From Termitomyces sp. T153 (Eukaryota; Basidiomycota; Agaricomycetes; Agaricales; Lyophyllaceae): DNA of 64,000 nucleotides. Made by a program: the position numbers and the translations under genes. The notes beneath the pieces were generated by a model. That model was not told where the DNA came from. It made no database searches and worked only from the letters and a program-made list of their open reading frames with translations. This document shows, piece by piece, positions 1-11,715 of the stretch. The stretch is taken from NCBI GenBank assembly GCA_018296165.2, contig JACKQL020000020.1:558001-622000 (forward strand). The letters run 5' to 3'. How positions within the stretch are numbered: the stretch's first letter is position 1; the number at the start of each line of letters is the position of its first letter.

Positions 1-393
1 CAAGGCGTCCAAAACATCGTTGAGGTAGTATCATTCGAGGTGGGAAAGGGGACAGAAGGATAACCATATGACAGTTTCTTCCTGTAATGCTATCGTTATC
101 ATTATAGATATAGGTACCTTGTATACTTTCGCCATACCTAACATACAACCAGCGTCTCTCGGTGCATCCACAAATAACCGGGCCATATTTTTCATTGATA
201 TTAGTTCCATGGGTCAGTTGACTGGTGTTTGTCAAATGATGCGAGTCAGACATCGGAAGCGTGTACGCGATCACGTGCACGTGATGGCGTTTCCTTAATT
301 ACAAATGACGGAGTCAAAACGCGTTCTTGAACCGTCTTTCTAAATTTCATTTACTGCCATTACTGTTCTCTTTTTACAGCAAATCCACTGCTT
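1..393. promoter_or_regulatory. Upstream region of the coiled-coil gene with double E-box palindrome
   Basis: No convincing coding exon is visible. The notable element is the perfect 14-bp palindrome TCACGTGCACGTGA at 271-284, which contains two CACGTG cores and lies about 110 bp upstream of the first ATG of the coiled-coil gene. CACGTG is the site of Cbf1/bHLH factors in fungi; a role here is inferred. The first ~70 bases could be the 5' end of a divergent minus-strand gene, but too little is present to say. Confidence 0.4.
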
Positions 394-3300
394 ATGGCTG
401 CGAAAAAGACTCATAAGGCTTCTAAAGCTTCCTATGCTGAAAGTACGTCATATACTTATGTTGACCTGTAGTAAAAGCATCCGAATGACGCCGACAATAA
501 TTTCAGGAGTACTTGGTGCTTTCACCCAAGTTCAAAGAGAACACAAAAAACAGTGTATCCATGTTGCTACTGTGCGAGCTCAAGGTAAGCTTTGCTATGG
601 CACTGCCACAATCTATCCCTTCAGTCATGGTGTTGATCGTACCCCTCCTAGTGAAGAGAAATGCAGTGAAAAACAAGGAAAAGCTTGGTCCACATTGGTC
701 TCGCTGGGTTGGAAATGCGATCCGAAAGCTAGTGTGTAGTCCTTGTGTCTCTCCCTGTCATCATTGAATTTAAGATGGTAGGAGGCGGACGGTATTCTGG
801 AGTCTTCCCAATCCCTAGTCGGTAACATCTCACTTACCCCCTCTGGGCGAAAGGTGTAAGTAACTCTATAATCCTTCTAATTCTTAATCATGAAGTCACG
901 ATGAAAACAGCATCGCTGATGCGCGGCAGTCGTTGTCTGCAATGACCAATACACCTCCCGCCTCTGTTCCTGAAGATTTAATTTGGAAACATCTCGCTCA
1001 CATGACAACAACCATCTATGGTGCGAAGCGAGGTCGCCGTTCAGTCAGACAAGGTCATGAAGAGCTGGATCACAATCCAGATGCTAGGCTGTCTTCGGCT
1101 GCATTCAAACGCCGTAGGATATCGGCTGTAATCGTATCCTCTTCTGGTTCTCAAAATCCACGAGCGACCAAGTTGCAGGTCTGTACTTTGAGATATAGAT
1201 TTGATTTAATATATATACATACTAATCTGTTTTCCGTCATAGTTGCAGGCAGAGCTTCGTGCTCTCCAAAAAGAAAAAGAAAATGGCCTATGGTTACGGG
1301 AGTCCTCGCCGCTGACCGATCTTGATGTGGAAGAGGAAATAGTCGGGCTTCGCGATGAACTCAGGAAACAACAAGAAGAGATTGAACGCATGAAACAGGA
1401 ACTTCTTCAAGCAAAGACTAGCAACGGCTCCAGACAATCAATATATCCATTTGACAGGCCATCAACTCCGGAAATGTGTGTGACAACGTTTTGAGGAATT
1501 CCCGTCTTCTCGCTGACCATTTTTCCATACAGACATACTAGACTCTCGTCACCCACAAGACCAAACTCTAGTATGCTGACACATTCTCAAAATTGTGTGC
1601 GGACACAATCAGGTTCCTGTATCTCCCTTTTGAGCAGGCAGCCGACACCTCCGTGCTCTCCTGGAGCAGCGTCCGACTCAATCCTTGACACCACGGCCAC
1701 CCAAGATGACTTTGCTCAAACACAGATGACCGTTGGCGCGATGACATCGGCAATGTCTTTTTCAAATGACTTGAAGGTTGGTCATCCACAATGCGTTCCT
1801 GACCTTCACTGAAAGCCACTACAGATAAGAGAGCTGGAACGTGACGTGGCTTCCCGGGTAGTTACGATTGAAAATCTGGAGACCCAGCTTGGTCAAGTTC
1901 AAGACAAACTTGCCGCGGCACAACGAGCTCTTTTAGAGCGTGATGAGCGATTGTCGACTCTGTCTACAAGTTTTTTGAATCTTCAGAACGATGCTTCCGA
2001 GAAGGCCTTCGGACTTGAGCGACAGATTGCAGAGCTTTGCGAACTCGAAAGTCTGAAAGCTGGACTTGAATCTGCACGGTCGTTGCGCCTCGAGCAGGAA
2101 CTCAATGAACGTAACACATTGATCAAGAAGATAAGCCAAGTTCGAGAGAAGAATACAGCAGAAGTGGCTATTCTTCGAGAATCGCTCACCGCTGCTGAAC
2201 GAGATAAGGGTATACTGGCCATACGACTTGCTGAATCAGAGACACGGACTCAAAAATATTGTTTTGAAGCAGTTGAGCAGCGACGTGCAGCTGACATCGA
2301 GCTACAGTCTCAGCGTTCAGCCAATAGAGAGCTCGAAGGAAGAGTAGAGGCCTCGCTCACCAGGATCTCAGCCCTCGATCAGGAAGTTCAAGCACTTCAA
2401 CAATCTAAAAGCGCCGCAGACACATTGCTCTTCGAAGCCCGCAGTCAGCGAACACTTGCTTCCGCAAAACTTCAAGAAGCCGAGGCCAGAAATGAGCTCC
2501 TTACAAGCCAGCTGACGATAAACACGGACGAGAACTCCGAGCTTCAAGCAGTACTAAACGTCTATAAAGATTTGGTAATCACGCTATACACGCAATTTTC
2601 CACGACTGGTGAGTTAAATAGTATCAATTCAAAATCTCACAAATGACTCGACACTTAGCTATGGGCGAACAGGATGCAATTCCTTTGCTCCAACAGGTTA
2701 GCATAGCCTCCACGCTTGAATCAGAACTCGCTCTTGCAAAGCAGAGCACCGATGACCTGACAACTAAGCTGGCGGCAATTATGGACGAGCGCGCCAAGAT
2801 CTTGTGCGAGTTGGACAAGGCACAAGCGACGATCTCCAGCTCGACTTCTCTAGTAGCTCAATTTAAGGATCGCTTGGCAAAAACTACAGACGACCTCGTA
2901 AAAGCCATAAGCAATGCCGCGGAGTCTCAGGCGAAGTTAACTGCGACTAGCGATCAACTTGACTCCCAACACCAACGATACCAAGCATTGATAGCAGAAG
3001 TCGATCTCAAGCAAGCAGAACTTGCATTACTGACTCAACGTCTATCAGCGGCTGAATCTTTGACTGAGCGATACCAGATTGAAGCACTCACTAATAGCAC
3101 GGCAGCCCAGGAGCTTCAGGAGCGATTGTCTGCTGCGGAAATTGAGCTTGAAGCAGCTCATGATCTACTCTCTTCCACTCGAGATAGCCATATCCTTGAA
3201 AAAGAGAATCAGACTACTCGAATTTCGGATCTAGAGGCTCTCATACAGAGGGGAAGGACAGAAATTGAAGCATTACAGCTACAACTATCGTTGACCCAGT

Positions 3301-3715
3301 CGGAGAGAGCAGAACTTCAGAAACAAGTCGTTCAGCATACTCTGCAACTCGATAATTCCAGGACAAACTTGGTTGCAGAATCTCAACAGGTAACTCGCTT
3401 GGAGGCCGAGCTCGTCGTTGCCACCGAGAAATTGCAAGAAGTAGAGGAAGAGCTTTTGGCGTTGAGGTCCTCAAAAGCAGCAGATGAAGCCACAATTGAG
3501 GGTATGAAAGAGATGTTCTCTTCTCACGTCGAAAAGCAAACGCAAAGTCTGGCAGTCCTCAATTCTCAGGTATGATTCGACGGGATTATATGGATCGGCA
3601 ACTCACAGAACCTGCACTTGTACAGATTATCTCCACCAAATCGTCACCGGCGCCTTCTAAACGTCGCTCCACTAGGAACACAGCAAAAGCGCCAATTCCT
3701 TTCAAGCTGACTTAA
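394..3715 (+). CDS. Long coiled-coil protein, spliced, function unknown
   Basis: I do not recognise a named family. The ATG at 394 opens a short lysine-rich exon (394-442) followed by a GT-AG intron. Later exons read VLGAFTQVQREHKK, KLGPHWSRWVGNAIRKL and a Ser/Arg-rich stretch (about 911-1180). From about 1250 to 3570 the product is almost continuous heptad-type coiled coil rich in L, E, Q, A and R, for example LRALQKEKENGLW and ENLETQLGQVQDKLAAAQ. The last intron starts at the GTATGA near 3571, and the final exon (attatctcc...) encodes a basic tail ending FKLT with TAA at 3713-3715. An intron near 2608-2659 separates two coiled-coil exons. The second intron has several in-frame acceptors (624, about 652, 666), so the exact junction is uncertain. 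Such proteins usually act as structural, spindle-pole or tethering factors; that is only a class-level inference. Confidence 0.72.
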
Positions 3716-5138
3716 TGAGCTTCAGTGGTAGATCATATACTCGGATTTAAACACATCTTTTGAGAACTTCTGAATTCTAGTCTTATTCTCCATCTTCTCT
3801 ATAAATCCATCGGACAATTCTTATTGGTTCAGATACTTGCAATTGTACTGAGTGAATTCCTAAACTCCGGGTTGGATACGGACAGTTTTTTTCTAAGCCT
3901 GAAAAGGAAAGGAACCTGTTGATACTTATTTGTAGTAAGAATGAGCCCTGCTTCTGGCGGCAAATTGGCGGGAAACTGTTGTTGTTTATTGTACTTACTG
4001 ACAGTGTCACATTGGCCAGGAACAAAAAAAGCTCGCCCTGACCTCCTGTCGTGGTGAAAACATGAGAGAATATGCAGCAAACCGTAACGAGTTAGAACGA
4101 TCAGAACACTTCAAGTTCTACGCCGCTGTCATGCTTTATAGATGAGTATCTCGGAGATCTCCAATATTGCGCCCATGCTCACGGCCAATGTAGCTCGTCT
4201 TTGAGGAGACATATTGTAAACACAAAAGACAAAAGAGCTTGAAAAGGAAAGTGTCCATTCGGATTTTTCCGACGAACGCTTCCGTAAGCTTGTGTGGCGA
4301 CAAAAGGGACACGTGCGTCCCGAGAACATTAGCAAACGTGGCTTGTTGTTCCGTCTTCACCTTTTGTATGTATGTTTTCTCCGATTACGCCAGAGTCACT
4401 CACGTCCCTCACGGTGAAAGTGCCGCAAGTATGCAACTAGGGATTGACACTGTCGTCCAGGATGGTAGCAGTACATGGCTAAAAGGTTGCCAATCACATT
4501 ATCACGTCAAAGGATATACAAGCTAGGCAGCCACAAACATCGAGGACCGACTACATGCATTGGTCCTTACTGTAGACTCGAACAACTGTAATGATCTCAA
4601 GGTTGCATTGATGATTCTTCTCAACTATTCGGACGAGTCCGTGCAAACGTCCATGGCAAAGTTGTCTCCACAAACCGAAAATATTCCAACCAGGTTCTTC
4701 TAGTTTCAGAAGTGTTCAGGTACGGGTAGCGAAAACGATTTCATAAATGAACGCTAACCCAGAGCTCCGGGTCCCGCTTGCAAATTAAGCGATGATGGAG
4801 TTCCCAAAATGTTTGCTTGTGATAAAAACATCAGAGCTACATACAAGTTGTAGATCCACAAGTATATCGTTTATATGGTCAGTCCCACATGATTGCCCGT
4901 CGTTTTGGACCTCGAACGACCATAAAGCTGTAAATTTGAAAAAATGCCCCTTGATAATTTCGCCTGGCTACCCATTCCACGTCCCAGGCGACGAGACGAA
5001 AATAAACTTCGATCCAGAACCATTAGGTCCCGTTTTCCTAGATGAACTTCCCGATACCCGACTGATTACATACCTTTTCAGCATTATACAGACTATTAAA
5101 GCTGTCAACGTTGGGATCCTGAACCTTAACACACAGAA
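3716..5138. other. Region without a confident gene
   Basis: About 1.4 kb between the coiled-coil gene and the next recognisable exon. Short open stretches exist on both strands (for example 4239-4526 and 4792-5235 on plus), but none shows a domain or convincing splice structure. It probably holds the coiled-coil 3' UTR, a promoter and perhaps 5' exons of the following gene (a Med25-like protein would be expected to carry an N-terminal von Willebrand A domain), which I could not reconstruct. Confidence 0.4.
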
Positions 5139-6058
5139 ATGGTCTTCCGCCTGCCTACACATCTGGACTCCTTTGTTCCGCCTCCCTCTCAGCAAGTGCC
5201 TGAACAGAGGCCGTGGAGAGGTGTTATCACTGTGAGCGGGATGCGGACTTCCAATAGGGGCATTAGCCAGACAATCCGTGCCACTGCCGTCGAAACTGAC
5301 GGCGACAAGTACGTACCAAAATCATTCATGTTGACCGCTTATTCAAAATGATCATATATCGTAGCAGGACAGATCTCTGGCCATCACAATTCTTCACTCA
5401 AATAATTCAACATCCCATCCTTAAAGACGTTCAAGCCTGGGTGAAGCATCATACCCCTCCTTTGTGTACTTTCATACCAGATCGTCATCGTGATCCCAAC
5501 ATCAACGTGGCCAATCAGACTGCCTTCCGTTCCTTATCTCGCATCCTCTTTGAGAGTCAAACTGCGAGTCATCATTGCTGGCCTACATAGTCGAATCTAA
5601 TCTGATCACAGGTTGCCGTTGCCTCTTGGGGAAGTGACGACATCTTAGGCGCAGGCATCATCATTTTCCCCGCGCAGAACTCAAGTTCCTTACTTGTAGG
5701 GGTCTTGTTCTTGACAGAAGCCTTTCCAGAATTCATTACAGGCACGACTTCTCCCCCAATACATCTTTCACCTGCCCTTTTGCAGACCGCCTATCAGTCT
5801 CCGTTTCAACAGCCGATGACAACGTATGTTGCTTCTTCTCGCCAGCGTCACTCTACGTCTTCGCAACCACCGATGCCATACCCCTCTAGTCCTGTAGATG
5901 ACCTAGGCTCTGCTAATAGACAACAACAGTATCGCTACCCGGTGCCGCGAACCTATTCTACTGATCGTGCTTCAGATTACGTTTGGCCAGACGACAGAAA
6001 CAAAGACAGAGACCATCCTACTACTTTTTCTCCAGCTCACGACTCCCACTATCCATAA
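5139..6058 (+). CDS. Protein with Med25/PTOV-like beta-barrel and Q/P-rich C-terminus (partial model)
   Basis: The readable exons give a PWRGVITVSGMRTSN start of a barrel, an exon with LWPSQFFTQIIQHPILKDV and TFIPDRHRDPNINVAN, then VAVASWGSDDILGAGIIIFP, about 125 residues in all. The pattern (W+G opening, WP..L..Q, then a GAGIIIFP strand) resembles the PTOV/ACID domain of Mediator subunit 25 or the related SPOC barrel; this is pattern matching, not a search result. The tail is low complexity (Q, P, S, Y) and stops with TAA at 6056-6058. Splices: ...GACAA at 5308 joins CAGGACAG after an intron beginning GTACGT, and a probable GC-AG intron lies at 5564-5611. The 5' end is not established. If it is Med25-like, the product would be nuclear and act in transcription. 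Confidence 0.5.
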
Positions 6059-6455
6059 TCGCGTCATTTCTTCTTATTTTCACGCGAATATTTCTCTGTA
6101 ACTAGCTGTATTGACCAAGTGACGCTCTCACGACTTCACGCCATACCTACTGTATTGACATTTTTCTTTTCTGCTGCTCTATTCTAGATGCTTTCTCTGT
6201 TCGCTCTAATTCTGACATTTTGACTCGTCTTCCAACTGTAGCATTCACATTCTCTTCTCAATTGTATCTATATCTATCTATATATAACCAGATAGACATA
6301 CCCGGCAATATTAAATATATCTACTATGTGTGTGAAGAGATTTTACGAGAATCTTGCAAAGGTACTTCCTGGTTCTTCTCAACCCTCATCAAGTCTTCCT
6401 GTCTCCATTGGCGTGGAAGCAAAGTCATCCCGAGAAGGTATAGACTCCAAAATAT
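6059..6455. other. Convergent 3' intergenic region
   Basis: Lies between the stop of the PTOV-like gene (+) and the stop of the b561 gene (-). It is T-rich with a short imperfect TATC microsatellite near 6265-6290. No gene is visible; it probably supplies both 3' UTRs. Confidence 0.5.
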
Positions 6456-7154
6456 CTAAACGGGAACAATGGCGTCAGAACTTGTCAAAGCTTTAGCGGC
6501 CCCGAACCTCACAATAATCAGCGCTAACCAAACATTCTTGGCTGATTGCGGAACATGATGCAATCCTCCAAGAACGTTCCACTCGGTATACAACCCATAG
6601 TGAACCTAATTTCTTATGTAAGCTGGGCGACATTTCACATACAGATTGATAGGTGAACCTGAAATGCGGCGAGTATGAATATTGCAACGCCCAAGAATAT
6701 GTGAAAATAATTTTGTGGGGGTCGATGTCCTTGGAACAGCGAAGGGAACTTGTAAAAGTGAATAAAAATGCCGAGAAGAAGTTGAGCGACGTAGAGAATC
6801 AAAAGCGCAAGACCAGTTTGCTGATGAGTGTCAATAAAATGGCCCATATTGAGCATTTGTGCAGTCTGGTGACCAAATGACCATCCGACATAGATGATCG
6901 GCCCGGAGATAACAAGTTGAATCAACCAATGAGCGGTCCACCATCTTAACGCAAGTACATGAGCATGTCTCTGAAATCGCTCTAAGAGACTCGTGATCAT
7001 CAGTTTACCTTGTGGAAAAAGTTCGGATGTATCTAGCAACGAGGGCTCCAATAGGAAGCAGGATGAGGAAGCCTGTTACACACAAGATAGCATGTGTTTT
7101 GGCAGTCTTTTCCACGGGAGACAGAGGAATAGAACCTAGAGGTGTATCCGACAT
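6456..7154 (-). CDS. Cytochrome b561 domain membrane protein
   Basis: Three exons can be joined: 7154-7009, 6968-6659 and 6605-6456 (stop TAG). The product opens MSDTPLGSIPLSPVEKTAKT and then shows the b561 pattern: THAILCVTGFLILLPIGALVARYIRTF (membrane helix with haem-ligand-type His), AHWLIQLVISGP, GHFIDTHQQTGLALL, a further helix, HRPPQNYFHIFLGVAIFILA and QVHYGLYTEW. The conserved His residues sit in successive helices as expected for two haem b sites. Family members are trans-membrane electron carriers (ascorbate- or cellobiose-dehydrogenase-type donors, ferric reductase activity); the donor is unknown here. No DOMON domain or signal peptide is visible upstream, so this is either a b561-only protein or its N-terminal exon is missed. 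Intron 1 is only about 40 nt; intron 2 has repeated GTTCAC at both ends. Confidence 0.8.
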
Positions 7155-7543
7155 GAGGGGAGTGCTCAAGAAGTGAACAGACAAAGTAGTAGGACCTCGG
7201 GTTCATCCATGAGCCGCAGCATTCCAATGGTCTACATAGCTGACAGACAACTGACTGCGTGCGACGAAGACAACGATGGAATCGAGAATATAACGCTGAG
7301 GATTGGTCCACGAGTGGTGTATTAGGGAGAATTTTCCCATGGTACACAAAATATGTACGTGAGAGTTTTACCGCGGTTTCAGGCCTCAGGGCTTACATCA
7401 AACCTTGGTCAGGCAAAAAAAAGTAAAAACACAACGTATTAGAAGTTTATGATCTCGTACGTACATACACAGTCACGGCAAATAGTACTGCAAAAATGAG
7501 TTTCTGCCTGCAGAGGAACCAGCGCCAATTTGTCACCGTTTCG
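7155..7543. other. Intergenic region upstream of b561 gene
   Basis: Between the b561 start and the kinesin stop, both on the minus strand. It should hold the b561 promoter and the kinesin 3' UTR. No additional exon is supported. Confidence 0.4.
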
Positions 7544-10448
7544 TCATGCTGCCATTGTTGGTTCGCAAGGAGCTAGGCATACCCAGTCTTCATCGTCACT
7601 TTTCTCGATCACAACGGCCTTTCCATTCCTTCTCTGCTTCTTGGGAGAGGTCTCCGTTGTATTGTTGTCCCCGGTGACATCCAACTGGCGCTTTGTCTTG
7701 CTAGGGCTATCGGTACCCGTGTTCGTAAGTTCCAGACCGAACATGGCCTCACGTGGCTGACCACTGGGAGATTTCGGCTCTCGTTCATCTGTGTCCATAT
7801 CAACATCCTCAGAGGGAGTAGCTTTCGTCTTCTTCTGCTTTTTCGCCTTTCTTGGGGGTTTGGGTGTCGGTACAAATTCCCGATTGTTCTTGACGGCCCA
7901 TTCAATCTCAATGATCCTGTAACCATGAAGTTGCACAATAGTGCAAATACACAGCGAAGAGATAATGAAGTCAGAAACTTGATTTTCCTTGGGATAGCAT
8001 ACAGAGGAAAACATGGACAACGAAAAGTATCCACCTTTCCTTCAACTTGATGTTGTCAGGCACGTAACTTTCTGCTTTGCGGTAAAGATCTAACGCGACT
8101 TGTAGATCGCCTCTAAGATAACATCAGATACATGTGGCTCTGTCATAAGTGATCACGAACTTTTCGGAATGAGCACGAGCGAGAGCGACGTAGGCTCTAC
8201 CGGTTTTCTTTTTGGAAACAGGGGACAGTACATCTGCGAGCCGAGCCTCTTTGTTTCCACGTTCGCTGTCACGAAGTCAGCACAAAAGATCCATGATTAT
8301 CATGAAGAATAAATTCACAATTTCCGCTCTAGCTCTTGTAACCGCGCATTGAGTTCGTCATCGAGATCTTTGTGGCGCTTGAGAAGAGGTGTGAGAACAC
8401 CAGAAGGAAGAGTTTGCTCCTTCCTAGGAGATTGTGGCTTCGCTCGTGCCGTACTGGAGGTTGGCCGTTGAGACTCCAACTCTTGTTCCCGTGCACGACG
8501 GTCTTGCTCCTCTTTCTCCCGTTGTCTCTCCCGCTCCTCCAATCGTCTGGTGACCTCTGCCTCTACAGCCCTCGATATCTACATTGGGGAAACAAGATTA
8601 ATTTAATATTACTATTATGGTCGAGTTGGACCATCAAAAGACGCACTCGCTCATCAATCTCCTTCTCTGTAAGTCCAAGCCCGAAACTACCGGAGCGGTC
8701 GCTTGAATCTTCTTCCAGAATCTTCTCGGCAAAGCTTGGGAGACCCTTTCTCGCACTAGGTAGTACAAACGACTGATATCCACCGGACATTGATGCGCGC
8801 GGAACTCTTGACACTGGGACTAAGGATTGACGCGACCGCAGAGGCCCTGCACCAGAGCTCGAACCAGCAGTAGAGATAGCCTGGATTATTGCAGGGGCAG
8901 GTTTGGCTGGAGGTGGGTGGATTGTGACGGCCGCGAAGTGAGGTTTCGGGGCTGGTCGGTTATCTGAAAATGAGGTCAAGAATGACATCGATGTAAATGG
9001 TCAAGACAGCATACCACGCTCGTTGATGACGGGCTTGTTCTCGATATTCTTTGTCCGAACGGCAAAGCTGACCGAATGTTAGGGGCTTCCAGATAGTAAT
9101 TAAGCAACTTACTTGAGTGTGTTTAATGTATCTTGTCTAAACTTAGTGCCTGGCGCGAGGTTGCAAATCAACAAGCCAATAGATGATCCGCCTAGAGCAT
9201 CCTGCAATATTCTAGTGAGTTTCGAATTTCGGTAGGGTATACGCGACTGGAGGTGAGATATGAGGTGATCATTTGACAGGTTGTCAACTGTGTAAACTCA
9301 CTGCGCTTGAATTGAGAGCATGGACAACTTGTCCGAGAACACTTAGAGATTTGTTGATGGCCGCCGATTCAGCCATTCGAGAATGGTCATTTCCGGTGAG
9401 CTTGTTGTTTTCGGAACCAGCAAGATCGACGAGATTTATTTTACCAGTGAGTACTATCCATGATCGTCAGCAAGAAAACTTGGGCTTTGTCAAGACAGAC
9501 TTTTGTTCTCGACAGGATCATATAACTTCGCTTCTATTGTCAAGACTGCATGTGATCGAGATGAGGCGTGGTTCAAATTTGTCGAGCCTACCGAACGATG
9601 TTTTGTGGCTCGACTGTATTCAGGTTGATCTGCAAGCTGAGACGGTGTAAGAGGGTATAAGGCGTACTTGTAAATGATATCAAATTCTTCGACGGTTGAA
9701 ATAGGTTCAGAAGTCAAGTTGGCAACAAAAACCATGCCTGCATCGTTCTCGCGGACAGGCAACTTTGGCGCCTGTAGGATTTGTGAATTGGTTTAAAATC
9801 CTGCCGATAAAGGGGAACCCACGTTCTCTCTCGTCACAAGAAGGTCATATACTTCATCCTTATAGATCTCCATGTAAGATACGAAAAGCGAGACATTGTA
9901 TCCAGAGATCATTTCCTTCTTATCAAACATAGCCTATACGCAAGTCAGAAGAGCGGGAATAGAAAATTAAAAGAGACTTACTTGTATCGTCCGAGGAATG
10001 ACACCAGGTTCCGACTTTGAACCCTGCATAGTATGGGTCTTGCCAGACGAAGTGACCCCATAAGCAAAGATAGTGACAGTCTACAGAGTATGTATCAGTA
10101 TTTTTGTCCGGAGAGATTCAAGTTCTGCCGACTCACCACGCCACTATAAACCACATCAATCATGGGCTGAACATCATTCTGGAATATCTCCTCCTGGGTC
10201 GAAGTCTCATCGTAACAACTTGAAAATCTAGTGGGAAGAGGAGCTCAATAGGAATCGGGTAGCATAAGGAGCACCTACGGGAACTTGAAGACTTGTGAGG
10301 GGTCTCTGGGATTGGTGACGCTTATAACACTGCCACTGGATGAGCCAGTGTCGTCTGAGCTATGGATGACCTTCACTGAGCCGTCGTCGAGTTCTGCGTT
10401 GAGCCTAGGTCGCAGTCTTGCTATGATTTTGATTTTGGCGGACGCCAT
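7544..10448 (-). CDS. Kinesin-like motor, kinesin-10 (Kid/KIF22) type
   Basis: Many short introns. The ATG at 10448 gives [20 protein letters not shown], the start of a motor domain. The P-loop [16 protein letters not shown] lies at about 10029-10085, switch [11 protein letters not shown] near 9549-9580, and switch [12 protein letters not shown] near 9414-9435, followed by [20 protein letters not shown] and a neck [11 protein letters not shown]. Thus all nucleotide- and microtubule-binding motifs are present. After the motor come a Pro/Ser-rich linker (about 8990-8650), a charged coiled coil, and a C-terminal segment reading [20 protein letters not shown], which looks like one TPR-type helical hairpin, then a basic, nuclear-localisation-like tail stopping at 7544. 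Family knowledge: kinesin-10 motors bind chromosomes and help alignment on the spindle. The motor call is secure; the subfamily is an inference from the motor sequence and tail. Confidence 0.88.
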
Positions 10449-10906
10449 TCTTGCAGCGGGAAGAGAACAATCGGAGAATGGTAGACTTACAAGCCAGGTT
10501 CAACTTCAACCATTTCGCCAAATCTCGCGACCTTTGAGTGATCACGTGATCGCGGCTGAGCACAAATCGTGGTTCTCGGAATCGGATCGGAGTTACAAAT
10601 CTGCGTCTGACTCAGCGCTCTTCGGCTTCGTTAGTCATCGTCATCAAGACCCGTACAAAAGGCCTCGCCGCCGTTTCCCCCGTCGCCGAAAACCCCCGTC
10701 CCGATGTGAGTATGCCATTTCATTGTCCGTGTCAGGTTCTCGTGTGCTGGATGCCATTTTCGTACAAAACTGTGTTAGAGGGATCGGGATGGGCTGGATG
10801 GAGGCTCTGCAGTCTGGATGACGATTTCGTGACTTCGCTTTGATTTTCGCTCCACCAAATTATCCTTTCAACCCTTTCGTGTTGAACATTTTTTTTTGCA
10901 GTCACT
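10449..10906. promoter_or_regulatory. Divergent promoter between kinesin and RPL10, with likely 5' UTR intron
   Basis: The interval drives the kinesin leftward and RPL10 rightward. It contains GATCACGTGATC, a perfect 12-bp palindrome with a CACGTG core, at 10540-10551. A strong donor GTGAGT at 10706 and an acceptor TTTTTTTGCAG ending at 10901, six bases before the RPL10 ATG, suggest a 5' UTR intron, a common arrangement in fungal ribosomal protein genes. Both the E-box role and the UTR intron are inferred. Confidence 0.5.
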
Positions 10907-11715
10907 ATGGGTCGCCGTCCCGCTCGCTGCTACCGCTACTGCAAGAACAAGCCTTACCCGAAATCACGGTACAACCGTGGTGTTCCCGATCCTAAGGTGA
11001 GCTGATATCATGACCTCTTACTGACATCCTGACACATCTCTAGATTCGTATTTTCGATCTCGGACGCAAACGCGCTAACGTCGACGAATTTCCTTTCTGT
11101 GCTCATCTAGTCTCCGATGAGTATGAGCAAATCTCTTCTGAGGCTCTCGAAGCCGCCCGTATCTGCGCCAACAAATACGTCACCAAGACTTCCGGCAAAG
11201 ATTCTTTCCATCTTCGTGTCCGTGCCCACCCTTTCCATGTTCTCCGCATCAACAAGATGTTGTCGTGCGCCGGTGCTGATAGGTACATATACTCTCAAAT
11301 TCGGTTTAAGTCAAATACTCATTCCTATACGTTTTTCTTCAGGCTCCAGACTGGAATGCGTGGCGCTTGGGGCAAGCCCTATGGTACTGTCGCTCGTGTG
11401 AACATCGGACAGGTCATCCTCTCCATTCGGACAAAGGAGAGTAATGCTGCTGTTGTCATGGAGGCTCTTCGTCGTGCTCGCTACAAGTTCCCAGGTCGCC
11501 AGAAGATCATCGTCTCCAAGAAGTGGGGTTTCACCAACGTCGGTAAGGATGAGTACCTCAAACTCAAGGAGGAGAAGCGGGTGTTGCAGTGCGTATTCGC
11601 TGTTTGCCATTGACCCCTTTTTCTAATTCATCGTCATAGGGATGGCGCTTATCTTCAGTTCATCAGGCCCAAGGGTCCTTTGGAGCAGAACCTTCGTGCA
11701 CAGCTTAGGGCTTGA
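10907..11715 (+). CDS. RPL10: 60S ribosomal protein L10 (uL16)
   Basis: Four coding exons: 10907-10996, 11044-11282, 11343-11588 and 11640-11715. The product starts [20 protein letters not shown] and continues with [16 protein letters not shown], the [14 protein letters not shown] region, [37 protein letters not shown] and a C-terminus [20 protein letters not shown]. This is the near-invariant eukaryotic uL16 sequence. The protein joins the 60S subunit late, near the peptidyl-transferase centre and the P-site loop. The start is fixed by the universally conserved [10 protein letters not shown]. Introns lie in phases consistent with an unbroken frame. No defects are seen. Confidence 0.97.

Noticed and set aside
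4239..4526. 95-residue plus-strand frame as a possible gene
   Set aside because: No domain, weak start context, and other frames in the interval are equally open; kept as unassigned.
8372..8776. 134-residue plus-strand frame
   Set aside because: Antisense shadow of the kinesin coiled-coil and linker exons.
10285..10821. 178-residue plus-strand frame upstream of RPL10
   Set aside because: Overlaps the first kinesin exons in antisense and the promoter; no start context or similarity supports it.
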